Source: CAZKCK01 sp964552325 (GTDB lineage Bacteria; Bacteroidota; Bacteroidia; Bacteroidales; TTA-H9). Taken from it: a DNA stretch of 36,460 nt. A program made the position numbers and the translations under genes. Location: assembly GCA_964552325.1 (NCBI GenBank), contig CAZKHA010000018.1, forward strand, positions 1 to 36,460. The letters are read 5' to 3'. Of the stretch, positions 7,957-16,677 are shown piece by piece; position 1 is the first letter of the stretch; every line of letters begins with the position of its first letter. Below the pieces are notes generated by a model, which did no database searches, had not been told where the DNA came from, and saw nothing but the letters and a program-made list of their open reading frames with translations.

Positions 7957-9667
7957 GTTAGCAAGCTCACAGCAAAAGTGGCTCAAAGCCGCCATCTTGG
8001 GTAGCCTCTGGGCCTCTTCTGAAATCGTGCTGGGAAGTTTTTTGCATAACCTGCATATTCCGTTTAGCTCCAATCTATTGACCGCTATTGGCATTATTCT
8101 TTTAACGTCAACCTCTTACCTATGGGATTCGCGTGGGTTGTTTTGGCGTGCTGGGCTTATCTGCGCCCTCATGAAAACAATTTCACCCTCAGCCGTCATT
8201 TTTGGGCCCATGATTGCCATTATAACCGAAGCTTTCCTGCTTGAAGCAGCCACCCGGGTGCTTGGGCGCAACATCGCCGGTTTGTTGCTTGGCAGTGCCT
8301 TGGCCATGCTGTGGAACATCTTCCAGCGAATTTTTAACTTTATCATCATGTATGGGTTCGATATTGTGAACCTTTACAAGGGTTTGCTTTCCTGGGCCAG
8401 CAAACAACTTCATTTTGGCATCGTAAGCCCATGGTCACCCATAGTTTTGCTGGCAAGTTTGTATCTTTTGTTTGGCCTTATTGCTGGTTTGCTCGGCATA
8501 CTACTTGGGCGCCGGTTGAAATCACACAACAAACCTGCCCCTGCAATTGCCCTTCAAAAGGCTGAGCTTCCTTTTGCCATTGCCACTGCAGGGCATTTTA
8601 AGTACAATGCTTGGTGGATACTGTATATTATTGGTATGCTAGTGTTAGGATTAGCTTCCATAAACTTCTATCAATGGTACATTTGGGCACCACTCATTGC
8701 TGTTCAGGTAATCTTTATTATGAACCGCTACAAACGAGCGATGAATTCGCTTAAAAAACCGCGTTTTTGGATTGTTTTTGTGCTGCTTACCATGTTAGCC
8801 AGCTTTATGTTGAGTGGTTTATCCAGTTCCCTTCATCCTTGGCAAGAGGGCTTGCTAATGGGCATCGCCATGAATTTTAGGGCGGCGCTTATCATCACCG
8901 GTTTTGCAGGCTTAAGCAAGGAATTATATAATCCAAGTGTACGCATGTTCTTTGTTCGCATTGGTTTTACGCAATTGCCCAAGGCGCTCGAAGTTTCGTT
9001 CGGGGTATTACCTTACATTCTGGGAAGCCTTCCTCCCGTTTCCACCTTTGTTAAAAAACCCTTGCATGTTTTGGGAACCATGGTTTTGCAATTAGAACAA
9101 TGGCTAGCCTTTGTACAGACCCAACGTATTGCCCAGCCCTGCTTAGTAATTGTTACGGGCACAAAAGGAAGCGGCAAAACAAGCTTGCTTTCTGCCACAG
9201 CCGATCAGTTCCAAAACAAAGGCTTTACCCTGAAAGGAATTTTGCAGCCAGCCACCATAAAAGATGGTCAACGCTCTGGCTATGCCATCATGAATCTGGC
9301 AACAGGCCAAACAATGGAACTGGCTAACAAAACTTCGGAGCAAAACGAAGCTACCATTGGAAATTATTCGTTTAACCCAGAAGCTATTGAGTTTGGGGTT
9401 CAGGCATTAACCGGAAAAAGCGATGCGGCTGCGGTGATAATTGATGAAATTGGCCCTTTGGAGTTAAAAGGAAAAGCTTGGGATTCATCGTTGCGAACTT
9501 TGTTAAAGGAGCCATTGGCTGTTATCATCGTTTCGGTAAGACCAAGCCTGCTCGATCAGGTTTTGCGAACCTATCAACCTGCCAATTTCAAGGTTTTTGC
9601 GGTGGGTAATGTCACAGCAACTGAATTAGTAGATTATGTTGTATCAAAAATACAATCAACCTGCTAA
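7949..9667 (+). CDS. Membrane protein with ECF S-like and T-like segments fused to a THEP1-type NTPase
   Basis: A 572-aa fusion. Residues 1-190 have about six hydrophobic segments; the FGPMIAIITEAFLLEAATR region resembles substrate-binding S components of ECF transporters. Residues 210-395 form a second membrane region. There, GLLMGIAMNFRAALIITGF followed by LPKALEVSFGVLPYILGSLPP resembles the EcfT/CbiQ transmembrane coupling subunit. From about 395 a cytoplasmic P-loop domain follows, with Walker A GTKGSGKT (404-411) and Walker B IIDEIGPLEL (D499, E500). DEIGPLEL is the signature of the THEP1 nucleoside-triphosphatase family. ABC hallmarks (LSGGQ, Q-loop) are absent. If the ECF reading holds, one chain combines the S and T roles and an unrelated NTPase replaces the usual A/A' ATPases. 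The NTPase call is firm; transport, substrate and the ECF relation are inference. The DUF364 gene just upstream suggests a metal or corrinoid ligand. Confidence 0.75.
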   Translation: MDKLASSQQKWLKAAILGSLWASSEIVLGSFLHNLHIPFSSNLLTAIGIILLTSTSYLWDSRGLFWRAGLICALMKTISPSAVIFGPMIAIITEAFLLEAATRVLGRNIAGLLLGSALAMLWNIFQRIFNFIIMYGFDIVNLYKGLLSWASKQLHFGIVSPWSPIVLLASLYLLFGLIAGLLGILLGRRLKSHNKPAPAIALQKAELPFAIATAGHFKYNAWWILYIIGMLVLGLASINFYQWYIWAPLIAVQVIFIMNRYKRAMNSLKKPRFWIVFVLLTMLASFMLSGLSSSLHPWQEGLLMGIAMNFRAALIITGFAGLSKELYNPSVRMFFVRIGFTQLPKALEVSFGVLPYILGSLPPVSTFVKKPLHVLGTMVLQLEQWLAFVQTQRIAQPCLVIVTGTKGSGKTSLLSATADQFQNKGFTLKGILQPATIKDGQRSGYAIMNLATGQTMELANKTSEQNEATIGNYSFNPEAIEFGVQALTGKSDAAAVIIDEIGPLELKGKAWDSSLRTLLKEPLAVIIVSVRPSLLDQVLRTYQPANFKVFAVGNVTATELVDYVVSKIQSTC

Positions 9668-9838
9668 AACTCGAAAGCTTCAAATCAATTAGCTACCTAC
9701 AATTGATGCAAGCATGGCTAGAGCCGAGATGAAACGATAGGTGGGTGAAGTCTTTGGATGAAAAACCGGAATAAGGACAAGGCTTTTTTCTGTTTCGTTT
9801 GCCAAGTCATTTCCAATCAATGTTCAGATCACACAAAG

Positions 9839-10303
9839 CTATTTTTTGCCAAAGTCGTCGTTTATTCGTATCGCGATAACTTCCCCTTTAACGCATAGCT
9901 CGCCATTCACGCTTAGGAAAGCCTCTATAATAGCCTTCCTCCCTTTAAGTTCTTTTATAGTCCCTGTTACGGTGATAGTTCCATCAATTGGGGTAGGTTT
10001 AAGGTAATCAACCTTTAGCGATGCCGTAACGCAACGGGGCGCATTGTGCTCGCTTACATCAATTCCATCCTTACGGGCAAAAGCGAGTGATGCCGAACCT
10101 GTGCCATGGCAATCAATCAATGAGGCAAGCAAGCCTCCATACACAAAGCCTTCTATTGCGGTATGATGTGCTTGAGGGGTGTATAGGCTTAGTGTTTCAT
10201 CGCCATCCCAGTTGGTTTTAAGCTGTAAGCCCTGTTTGTTTAGCCTTCCGCAACCATAGCAATGGGCAAAATGGTCGGGATAGTAGTCTTGAATGCCTTT
10301 CAT
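9839..10303 (-). CDS. PaaI-family hotdog-fold thioesterase
   Basis: A 154-aa cytoplasmic hotdog-fold protein, probably hydrolysing an acyl-CoA or acyl-thioester. The N-terminal CYGCGRLNKQGLQL pattern is characteristic of the THEM4/PaaI-like subgroup. The central helix GFVYGGLLASLIDCHGTGSA supplies the usual Gly-Gly-x-x-(A/S)-x-x-(D/H) active-site region, with the Asp-Cys-His of this subgroup. The strands VTASLKVDYLKPTPIDGTITVTGTI and GRKAIIEAFLSVNGELCVKGEVIAI are standard. It stands alone, divergent from ppdK. Substrate cannot be predicted. The 171-bp gap on its downstream side shows no clear terminator. Confidence 0.85.
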   Translation of the reverse strand: MKGIQDYYPDHFAHCYGCGRLNKQGLQLKTNWDGDETLSLYTPQAHHTAIEGFVYGGLLASLIDCHGTGSASLAFARKDGIDVSEHNAPRCVTASLKVDYLKPTPIDGTITVTGTIKELKGRKAIIEAFLSVNGELCVKGEVIAIRINDDFGKK

Positions 10304-10439
10304 GAAATAGTTTTAATTTTTTTCGATATTGGGTGCAAACGTTTGTTTACAATCATTTCCAAAAGAATAGCCGTAAGTGTAAACCGTTTTGGTGGCAAAA
10401 AGGTTCATAAATTATCGGTTCAGGTAAGCAAAATATGAG

Positions 10440-10515
10440 TACATTTGCGGGTTTATTGTGAAAAAGATTATTAATAGTTGATTTACAATTTGTTATATTA
10501 AACTCGAATAGGAGG
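10440..10515 (+). promoter_or_regulatory. Putative ppdK promoter and strong Shine-Dalgarno
   Basis: TACATTTG at 10440-10447 matches the -7 box TAnnTTTG, though no good -33 box stands 18-20 nt upstream. AGGAGG at 10510-10515 lies 10 nt before the ATG at 10526. It is the only full-strength Shine-Dalgarno I noticed in the window and it fixes the ppdK start. Confidence 0.45.
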
Positions 10516-10525
10516 ATTAAAAACG

Positions 10526-13402
10526 ATGTCGAAGAAAGAAAAGAAAGGCGAAAAGTACGTTTACCTTTTTGGTAACCGTGAAGCCGAAGGCGATTCCAAA
10601 ATGAAAAACCTGTTGGGTGGCAAAGGCGCTAACCTGGCAGAAATGAATCTGATAGGTGTGCCAGTGCCACCGGGATTTACCATTACCACAGCGGTTTGCG
10701 ATGCTTATTACAAGATTGGTCATGATGCAGTAGTTGAAATGATCAAACCTGAGGTTGAAAAGGGTATTGCATTTATCGAAAAGATCATGAAAACAGGTTT
10801 TGGCGATAAGGACAATCCTTGCTTAGTTTCTGTTCGTTCAGGTGCCCGCGCTTCCATGCCCGGCATGATGGACACCGTATTGAACCTTGGTTTAAACGAT
10901 GCGGCTGTTGAAGGTCTTGCCAAGAAAACTGGTAACGCGCGATTTGCTTGGGATAGCTACCGCCGTTTTGTGCAAATGTTTGGTGATGTGGTTCTTGGAA
11001 TGAAACCCGTTTCAAAAGAAGACGCTGATCCGTTCGAAGAAATTATCGAACATCTGAAAGAAGAAAGAAAAGTTCATAATGATACCGACCTTACCACCGA
11101 CGACCTGAAAGAATTGGTAAAAAGGTTTAAGGCAGCCGTAAAAACACAAACAGGAAAAGACTTCCCCGAAAGCCCATGGGAACAACTTTGGGGTTCGGTT
11201 ATGGCCGTTTTCAATTCATGGATGAACGACCGTGCCTGTTTCTACCGCCAATTGAACAACATTCCGGATGAATGGGGAACTGCCGTTAACGTTCAGGCAA
11301 TGGTTTTTGGCAACATGGGCGAAAACTCAGCTACAGGTGTAGCCTTTACTCGCGATGCAGCCACTGGCGAAGATCTTTTCAATGGCGAATACCTTATCAA
11401 TGCTCAAGGCGAAGACGTAGTAGCTGGTATCCGTACTCCTCAGCAAATTACGTTGATTGGTTCGCAACGTTGGGCCGAACTAGCCAATGTTTCCGAAGCT
11501 GACCGCAAAGCCAACTTCCCAAGTTTGGAAGAGGCCATGCCAAAATTGTACAAAGAGCTGCTCGAAACTCAACAGAAGCTCGAGAATCATTATAAAGACA
11601 TGCAAGACATTGAGTTTACCGTTCAGGATGGTAAGCTATGGATGCTTCAGACCCGTAATGGTAAACGTACATGCGCTGCACAGGTTAAGATAGCCATGGA
11701 TATGCTTAAAGAAGGCATGATTGATGAGCCTACAGCCTTGTTGCGTGTTGAGCCCAACAAACTTGATGAACTGCTTCACCCTGTTTTTGATGGCGCTGCC
11801 ATTAAAAAAGCTAAAGTTGTATCAAAAGGTTTGCCAGCTTCGCCTGGCGCTGCCACTGGCCAAATCGTTTTTCAAGCCGATGATGCTGAGAAATGGGTTG
11901 CCGAAGGTAAAAAAGTGGTTTTGGTGCGCATCGAAACCTCACCCGAAGATTTGCGCGGAATGAACGTGGCCGAAGGTATCCTTACCGCACGCGGTGGCAT
12001 GACCTCACACGCTGCCGTTGTAGCTCGTGGTATGGGAAAATGCTGCGTTTCAGGTGCTGGCAGCGTTAAGATCGATTATAAAAAGAAAACCATGGTTGCC
12101 AACAAGGTTACTTACAAAGAAGGCGACTATATCTCGTTAAATGGTTCTACTGGCGAAGTTTATGATGGAAAAATCGGAACAAGAGACCCAGAGCTCAGCG
12201 GCGATTTTGGCGAATTAATGGAATTAGCCGATAAATATGCCCGTATGCTGGTCCGTACCAATGCTGATACCCCACACGATTCGCAAGTGGCTCGCCAGTT
12301 TGGCGCACAAGGTATTGGTTTATGCCGTACCGAGCATATGTTCTTTGGTGGTGACAAAATCAAAGCTATGCGCGAAATGATTTTGGCTGACGACGAAACC
12401 GGCCGCCGCAAAGCGCTCGAAAAGCTTCTTCCTATCCAACGCGAAGACTTTGAAGGTATTTTTGAAGCAATGCACGACTTACCCGTAACGGTTCGCTTGC
12501 TCGATCCTCCTCTGCACGAGTTTGTTCCTCACGAAGATGCCAACCAAAAAGAAATGGCCGACGAGATGGGAATCAGTGTTGAAGAAGTTAAAGCAAAAGT
12601 TGAGTCGTTGCACGAGTTCAATCCTATGTTAGGTCACCGTGGCTGTCGTTTGGGCAATACCTATCCCGAGATTTCAGAAATGCAGGCCAGGGCTATCATC
12701 GAAGCTGCACTTAACCTAAAAAACAAAGGTGTTAAAACACTTCCCGAAATCATGATTCCACTTACCGGAACCTTGAAAGAGATGCAAATGCAGGAAGAAA
12801 TCGTCCGTAGCACTGCCGAAAAAGTATTTGCCGAACGCAACGAACGTATCGATTATATGGTTGGCACAATGATAGAAGTGCCCCGCGCCGCTTTGGTTGC
12901 CGATAAAATTGCCGAATCAGCAGAGTTTTTCTCCTTCGGTACCAACGACCTCACCCAAATGACCTTTGGATATTCGCGCGATGACGCAGGAAAATTCTTG
13001 CCAGTTTACCTGAAAAAGAACATCCTCAAACACGATCCGTTCCAAATATTGGATCAAGAAGGCGTTGGCCAATTGATGGGCGTAGCCGTTGAAAAAGGAC
13101 GTTCAACCCGCAAAAAACTTAAAGTTGGTATCTGTGGTGAACATGGTGGCGAACCCTCATCCGTTGAATTCTGTAATACCCTTGGCTTTAACTACGTTAG
13201 CTGTTCACCTTTCCGTGTTCCTATCGCACGTTTAGCTGCTGCCCAGGCAGTTATTAAACAAGAAGGCGTAAAACCTGAAAAGAAACACAAGAAAGACAAA
13301 GACGGCAAGAAAAGCAAAGATGCCAAGAAAGACAAAAAGGCTAAGTCAACTGAAAAAGCCAAGAAATCTGATAAAAAATCGGACAAGAAGAAAAAGAAAT
13401 AA
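10526..13402 (+). CDS. ppdK: Pyruvate, phosphate dikinase with lysine-rich C-terminal tail
   Basis: Interconverts pyruvate + ATP + Pi and PEP + AMP + PPi at the PEP-pyruvate node. Domain order is standard: an N-terminal ATP-grasp domain beginning GNREAEGDSKMKNLLGGKGANLAEM and including VSVRSGARASMPGMMDTVLNLG, a swivelling phosphohistidine domain with GGMTSHAAVVARG (catalytic H495), and a PEP-utilising TIM barrel with LCRTEHMFF, ALVADKIAESAEFFSFGTNDLTQ and GICGEHGGEPSS (catalytic C870). The 375-residue H-to-C spacing agrees with the Clostridium enzyme (H455/C831, 376). The normal enzyme ends near residue 912. A 46-residue tail follows, with 24 lysines, encoded at 13262-13399. No regulatory-protein (PPDK kinase) gene is adjacent. 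Transcription probably ends at the hairpin at 13423. Confidence 0.97.
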   Translation: MSKKEKKGEKYVYLFGNREAEGDSKMKNLLGGKGANLAEMNLIGVPVPPGFTITTAVCDAYYKIGHDAVVEMIKPEVEKGIAFIEKIMKTGFGDKDNPCLVSVRSGARASMPGMMDTVLNLGLNDAAVEGLAKKTGNARFAWDSYRRFVQMFGDVVLGMKPVSKEDADPFEEIIEHLKEERKVHNDTDLTTDDLKELVKRFKAAVKTQTGKDFPESPWEQLWGSVMAVFNSWMNDRACFYRQLNNIPDEWGTAVNVQAMVFGNMGENSATGVAFTRDAATGEDLFNGEYLINAQGEDVVAGIRTPQQITLIGSQRWAELANVSEADRKANFPSLEEAMPKLYKELLETQQKLENHYKDMQDIEFTVQDGKLWMLQTRNGKRTCAAQVKIAMDMLKEGMIDEPTALLRVEPNKLDELLHPVFDGAAIKKAKVVSKGLPASPGAATGQIVFQADDAEKWVAEGKKVVLVRIETSPEDLRGMNVAEGILTARGGMTSHAAVVARGMGKCCVSGAGSVKIDYKKKTMVANKVTYKEGDYISLNGSTGEVYDGKIGTRDPELSGDFGELMELADKYARMLVRTNADTPHDSQVARQFGAQGIGLCRTEHMFFGGDKIKAMREMILADDETGRRKALEKLLPIQREDFEGIFEAMHDLPVTVRLLDPPLHEFVPHEDANQKEMADEMGISVEEVKAKVESLHEFNPMLGHRGCRLGNTYPEISEMQARAIIEAALNLKNKGVKTLPEIMIPLTGTLKEMQMQEEIVRSTAEKVFAERNERIDYMVGTMIEVPRAALVADKIAESAEFFSFGTNDLTQMTFGYSRDDAGKFLPVYLKKNILKHDPFQILDQEGVGQLMGVAVEKGRSTRKKLKVGICGEHGGEPSSVEFCNTLGFNYVSCSPFRVPIARLAAAQAVIKQEGVKPEKKHKKDKDGKKSKDAKKDKKAKSTEKAKKSDKKSDKKKKK

Positions 13403-13422
13403 GCTTGTTTGATTGCTGCATA

Positions 13423-13463
13423 AATACGGGCACCTTGTTTTATGGGTTGCCCGTATTTTTTTT
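13423..13463 (+). terminator. Rho-independent terminator of ppdK
   Basis: A perfect 10-bp inverted repeat, AATACGGGCA (13423-13432) and TGCCCGTATT (13448-13457), followed by a T run to 13463, 20 nt after the ppdK stop. Confidence 0.85.
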
Positions 13464-13485
13464 GGGTTTGTTTTTGCCAAAGCGC

Positions 13486-13514
13486 TTGCAAATTGATAAA
13501 ACTTTGTATCTTTG
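13486..13514 (+). promoter_or_regulatory. Promoter of tRNA-His
   Basis: TTG at 13486-13488 (-33 region), 18 nt, then TATCTTTG at 13507-13514, a full match to the Bacteroidota -7 box TAnnTTTG. The tRNA begins 16 nt downstream, as expected for a short 5' leader. Confidence 0.65.
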
Positions 13515-13529
13515 CACCCACTTTAAAAT

Positions 13530-13603
13530 GGTGGGTGTAGTTCAGCGGTTAGAGCATCGGATTGTGGTTCCGAAAGTCGTGGGTTCAAATCCCATCATCC
13601 ACC
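13530..13603 (+). tRNA. tRNA-His (anticodon GTG)
   Basis: A full cloverleaf can be drawn. The acceptor is GGTGGGTG (13530-13537) with CATCCACC (13596-13603), including the extra G(-1):C73 pair that marks tRNA-His. The D-arm is around TAGTTCAGCGGTTAGAGC. The anticodon loop TTGTGGT reads GTG. The T-arm is GTGGG-TTCAAAT-CCCAT. CCA is not encoded (CAA follows). Confidence 0.97.
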
Positions 13604-13623
13604 CAACTAGATTGTAAAACAAG

Positions 13624-13649
13624 AAGCTCCTCAAAAAGGGGCTTTTTTT
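13624..13649 (+). terminator. Rho-independent terminator after tRNA-His
   Basis: AAGCTCC (13624-13630) pairs with GGGGCTT (13638-13644) through one G-T wobble and is followed by a T run (13643-13649), about 20 nt after the tRNA. Confidence 0.75.
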
Positions 13650-13856
13650 ATGGTCGGAAAAGTTGTTGATGAAGAGACCAGTGTTTTTTTGGTATTTCAG
13701 CACATATCTTTTCTTGAGCTTGGATGTTTTAGGATGGTTTTTTATTGTTATTTTATTGGATCATAAGTGCTTGCATTTTTTGGAATGGGTTTTGTTAGTG
13801 GTAATGCCGCAATAAGGAATCTAATTTACCTAGTTGCATTCTAAAAACCTAAGATT

Positions 13857-15068
13857 ATGAACAAGAAGTCATTATATACAATCCTAATTTTTCTAGCCCT
13901 AATTGTTTTTAGCAAGGGTCAAATGATGGCTCAAAAACAAGATACCCTCACCAAAGGTACATTTTGGAACAATTGGAAGTTAGATGCTCATTTTGGTTCC
14001 ACATTCTTTTATGGCGATGTGGCCGATAATAACGTAGTCCCCTATCCCCGTGATTGGCGAGTAGGTTATGGACTTACCCTTACAAAGTTTATAAACCCCA
14101 ACTGGGGCATACGTGGACAGTTTATTAATGCAAAACTGGCAGGCAAACGCAACCAAATCAACAGTTATTTCAGCACCAGCTTCTTTGAGCTAAGTCTTCA
14201 AACTACCTATAACCTTGCATCTTTGGTGTGGAACAAAGGCCTTGACCACCGCTACAGCATTTACGGCATCCTTGGTGGTGGCGTCATGAATTACAACGCC
14301 TCCCGATACGAAATTGGTACAGGCAACCTGCTCTCGAATGAAACCATTGACCCAACCAATAACGATGCAGCCACCATTCAGGGTAATTTATCAGGCGGTT
14401 TGGGTGCTGACTTTAGCCTTACTGATAACCTTCATTTCGTAATGGAAACCTCCTTGTTTGGACTCAACTCTGACAAATTGGATGGATATGTAGGAAGCAC
14501 GGGCAAAAACGATGTATTTCAATATACCTCTTTAGGCTTGGGATACAGTTTTGACTTTACCGCTTCCAAAACCAAAAAGACAGCTTCAACTGATCGTTCA
14601 ACATCATGGAATAAATTACAAGCCCATGAAGCCTTAACAACTGCACAAGCAGAGAAAACCGAAATAATTTCGCAGAACCTCGACGAATCAGCTTCAGCAC
14701 AACAAGTTGACATTGTTTGTTGGGTGCCCGGAGAAATTAGGGAAGGTGAAGCATTTCCAATAAGCTTTGAAATCCTTAAGAAAGATTTGCAGGGAAAAGC
14801 GGAAATTAAAATAGTATTGCCTGAAAATTTTTCTGCTATTGAACAGCAAATTCCCGATGCGGTTTTTTTGCCATTAAACCAGAATGTTACTATTAGGATG
14901 AACAAGCTTCCTGCCTCTCAGGAGATTCCTGTTCAGTTTAAAATCAAATCAAACAAGGCTCCTGCAGGTAATTACACATTGTACATTATGGGAAAAATTA
15001 CTGACCAGAATGGCAAACAATATAAATTTAGCACGGTTTCTAGTTTCAAACAACTAGCTACTCGCTAG
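13857..15068 (+). CDS. Outer-membrane beta-barrel protein with C-terminal beta-sandwich-like domain
   Basis: A 403-aa protein of unknown specific function. Residues 1-25 are a signal peptide (SLYTILIFLALIVFSKGQMMAQ). Residues 30-235 alternate hydrophobic and polar residues in strands ending in aromatics (GSTFFYGDVADN, YGLTLTKFINPNWGIRGQFI, YSIYGILGGGVMNY, FSLTDNLHFVMETSLFGL, YTSLGLGYSFDF). This is the pattern of an eight-stranded OmpA/OmpW-like barrel. A Thr/Ser/Lys/Glu-rich linker follows (about 236-285). A further domain of about 110 residues (VDIVCWVPGEIREGEAFPISFEI to TDQNGKQYKFSTVSSF) looks like an Ig-like beta-sandwich. The gene converges on and overlaps the kinase gene by 11 bp. No transcription link to the exopolysaccharide operon is visible. 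Confidence 0.65.
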   Translation: MNKKSLYTILIFLALIVFSKGQMMAQKQDTLTKGTFWNNWKLDAHFGSTFFYGDVADNNVVPYPRDWRVGYGLTLTKFINPNWGIRGQFINAKLAGKRNQINSYFSTSFFELSLQTTYNLASLVWNKGLDHRYSIYGILGGGVMNYNASRYEIGTGNLLSNETIDPTNNDAATIQGNLSGGLGADFSLTDNLHFVMETSLFGLNSDKLDGYVGSTGKNDVFQYTSLGLGYSFDFTASKTKKTASTDRSTSWNKLQAHEALTTAQAEKTEIISQNLDESASAQQVDIVCWVPGEIREGEAFPISFEILKKDLQGKAEIKIVLPENFSAIEQQIPDAVFLPLNQNVTIRMNKLPASQEIPVQFKIKSNKAPAGNYTLYIMGKITDQNGKQYKFSTVSSFKQLATR

Positions 15069-16677
15069 GTTTCTGGATAAGCCTTGGGAGGCTAACTGTA
15101 AATTTTGTCCCGTAACCTGGTTTGCTATCCACATCAATAGTGCCACCTAATAAATGAACTGATTTGCGAAGAATTGACAACCCAATGCCAGTGCCTTCCA
15201 TGTTAGCCACATTGTTGCCTCTGTAAAAAGGTTCAAAAAGGTGGTGAAGGTTTTCTTCTGGAATACCGATACCTTGGTCTTTAACGGTTATTTTTACAAT
15301 TGCCTGGTCAATATAAACCAATAGCAAAACCGAGCTTTCCATGCTCGAGTACTTAAATGCATTTGAAAGCATATTGGTTACTATCTGCCTTAATAGTTTT
15401 GAGTCAGTCTCTATCTCTAACGGGAAAACATTGCGTTGATAATCGAAATAGTGGTTTCGCCCAATCCCAACTTTAATATCTTCGGTAAGCTCCTGGAAAA
15501 ACTTGGTGGGGTTTAAGGGTTGGAAATTGATATCGGCATGTTTCGAATCTATCTTTTCAATTAACAGTACATCGTTAAGCAGTTCAAGTACATTGTCGAT
15601 ACTACGGTTTATTAGATCGAGGTGTTTATAAGTTTTCTCAATGGGCTGTTCTTTCTCTAAGTTCCTTCTTATCAATTCAGCCGAACTTCGAATTGTTGTC
15701 ATTGGGGTACGGAATTCATGCGATATCGTTGTCACTACATTTGACTTAAACTCGTTGATTTTCTTTTCTTTTTGAATGGCGAGCTGTAACTCGGCCTCGT
15801 AGGTTTTACGGGTCTTGATTTCGGTTTCGAGCATTGCGTTTTTCTCACGTAACTCCAACGTTCGAGTCTCAACGGTGTTTTCCAATTTTTGGTTTATGAC
15901 CTGTAATGCCTTTTCCGATTCCTTTCGTTGGGTTATATCCCTAAACGTGATGATTAGTCCCTGAAAGCCCGATTCGGGATCGACAATTTCTGAAATGGAT
16001 TGGCTTATTGGTATTTTAATGTCTGGTTCGGGTATCAAAACAAAATCAGCATTAAAAAGAGTTTGGTTGCTGCGTATATAGTTAATTGACAATGGTATGG
16101 CTTTCTCTGAATTTTCCTCCCTAATTGGATAAATCTGCGAAAGGGGGGTCCCATGGTAGCTTACAGGATCATCAATGCCTAATAAAACAGAGGCAACCTT
16201 GTTTATAAGGTTGATATTGCCCTCTTTATCAGTTGATATTACCCCATCTCCTATACTTTGTAAGGTTACCGAAAGCAATTGTTCGTTTTCTCTCAGCTTG
16301 TTTTCCATGGTATGCCTGTAAACACCCATTTCAATCATGGTCCTTAAGTACTCTCGGCTAAAAGGTTTCAAGATGTAGCCAATTGGATCCGATTTTATGG
16401 CACGTTGCACAATTGATTCTTCATTATTGGCTGTAACATAAAGCACCGGAATCCGTTGTTCCAATTTAATCCTCCTTGCCGCTTCAATACCGTCAATCTC
16501 ACCAGGCATATTAATATCCATAAGAATGATATCGGGAGGCGATTGCGCAGATAGTTCAATAGCTTGCTTCCCATTTGATGCTAAACCTGTAATTTCATAA
16601 TTCATCCTTTTTAAGGTAATCTCCATCAGTTTGGCCGATGTGTTGTCATCTTCAACAATAAGGATCTTAATAGCCAT
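15058..16677 (-). CDS. Response-regulator/PAS/histidine-kinase hybrid
   Basis: A 539-aa cytoplasmic signalling protein with its receiver at the N-terminus. REC covers residues 1-120, with acidic pocket E9/D10/D11, phospho-acceptor D54 in LMDINMPG, T82 and K104. A PAS-like domain spans about 130-255 (LQSIGDGVISTDKEGNI, LIITFRDITQRKESE). A coiled coil covers about 255-305. HisKA follows, with TISHEFRTPMTTIRSS (H320). The ATPase domain has NMLSNAFKYSS, DQGIGIPEENL and GTGIGLSI. There is no membrane segment and no DNA-binding domain, so it probably works inside a phosphorelay: the REC takes a signal from another kinase and controls its own kinase module. The 3' end overlaps the barrel-protein gene by 11 bp. 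The 5' end faces the exopolysaccharide operon across 346 bp, so it is the natural candidate regulator of that operon (inference). Confidence 0.9.
   Translation of the reverse strand: MAIKILIVEDDNTSAKLMEITLKRMNYEITGLASNGKQAIELSAQSPPDIILMDINMPGEIDGIEAARRIKLEQRIPVLYVTANNEESIVQRAIKSDPIGYILKPFSREYLRTMIEMGVYRHTMENKLRENEQLLSVTLQSIGDGVISTDKEGNINLINKVASVLLGIDDPVSYHGTPLSQIYPIREENSEKAIPLSINYIRSNQTLFNADFVLIPEPDIKIPISQSISEIVDPESGFQGLIITFRDITQRKESEKALQVINQKLENTVETRTLELREKNAMLETEIKTRKTYEAELQLAIQKEKKINEFKSNVVTTISHEFRTPMTTIRSSAELIRRNLEKEQPIEKTYKHLDLINRSIDNVLELLNDVLLIEKIDSKHADINFQPLNPTKFFQELTEDIKVGIGRNHYFDYQRNVFPLEIETDSKLLRQIVTNMLSNAFKYSSMESSVLLLVYIDQAIVKITVKDQGIGIPEENLHHLFEPFYRGNNVANMEGTGIGLSILRKSVHLLGGTIDVDSKPGYGTKFTVSLPRLIQKPSE

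Noticed and set aside
9158..9181. P-loop of the membrane fusion as an ABC ATPase
   Set aside because: No LSGGQ signature or Q-loop; DEIGPLEL is THEP1-type.
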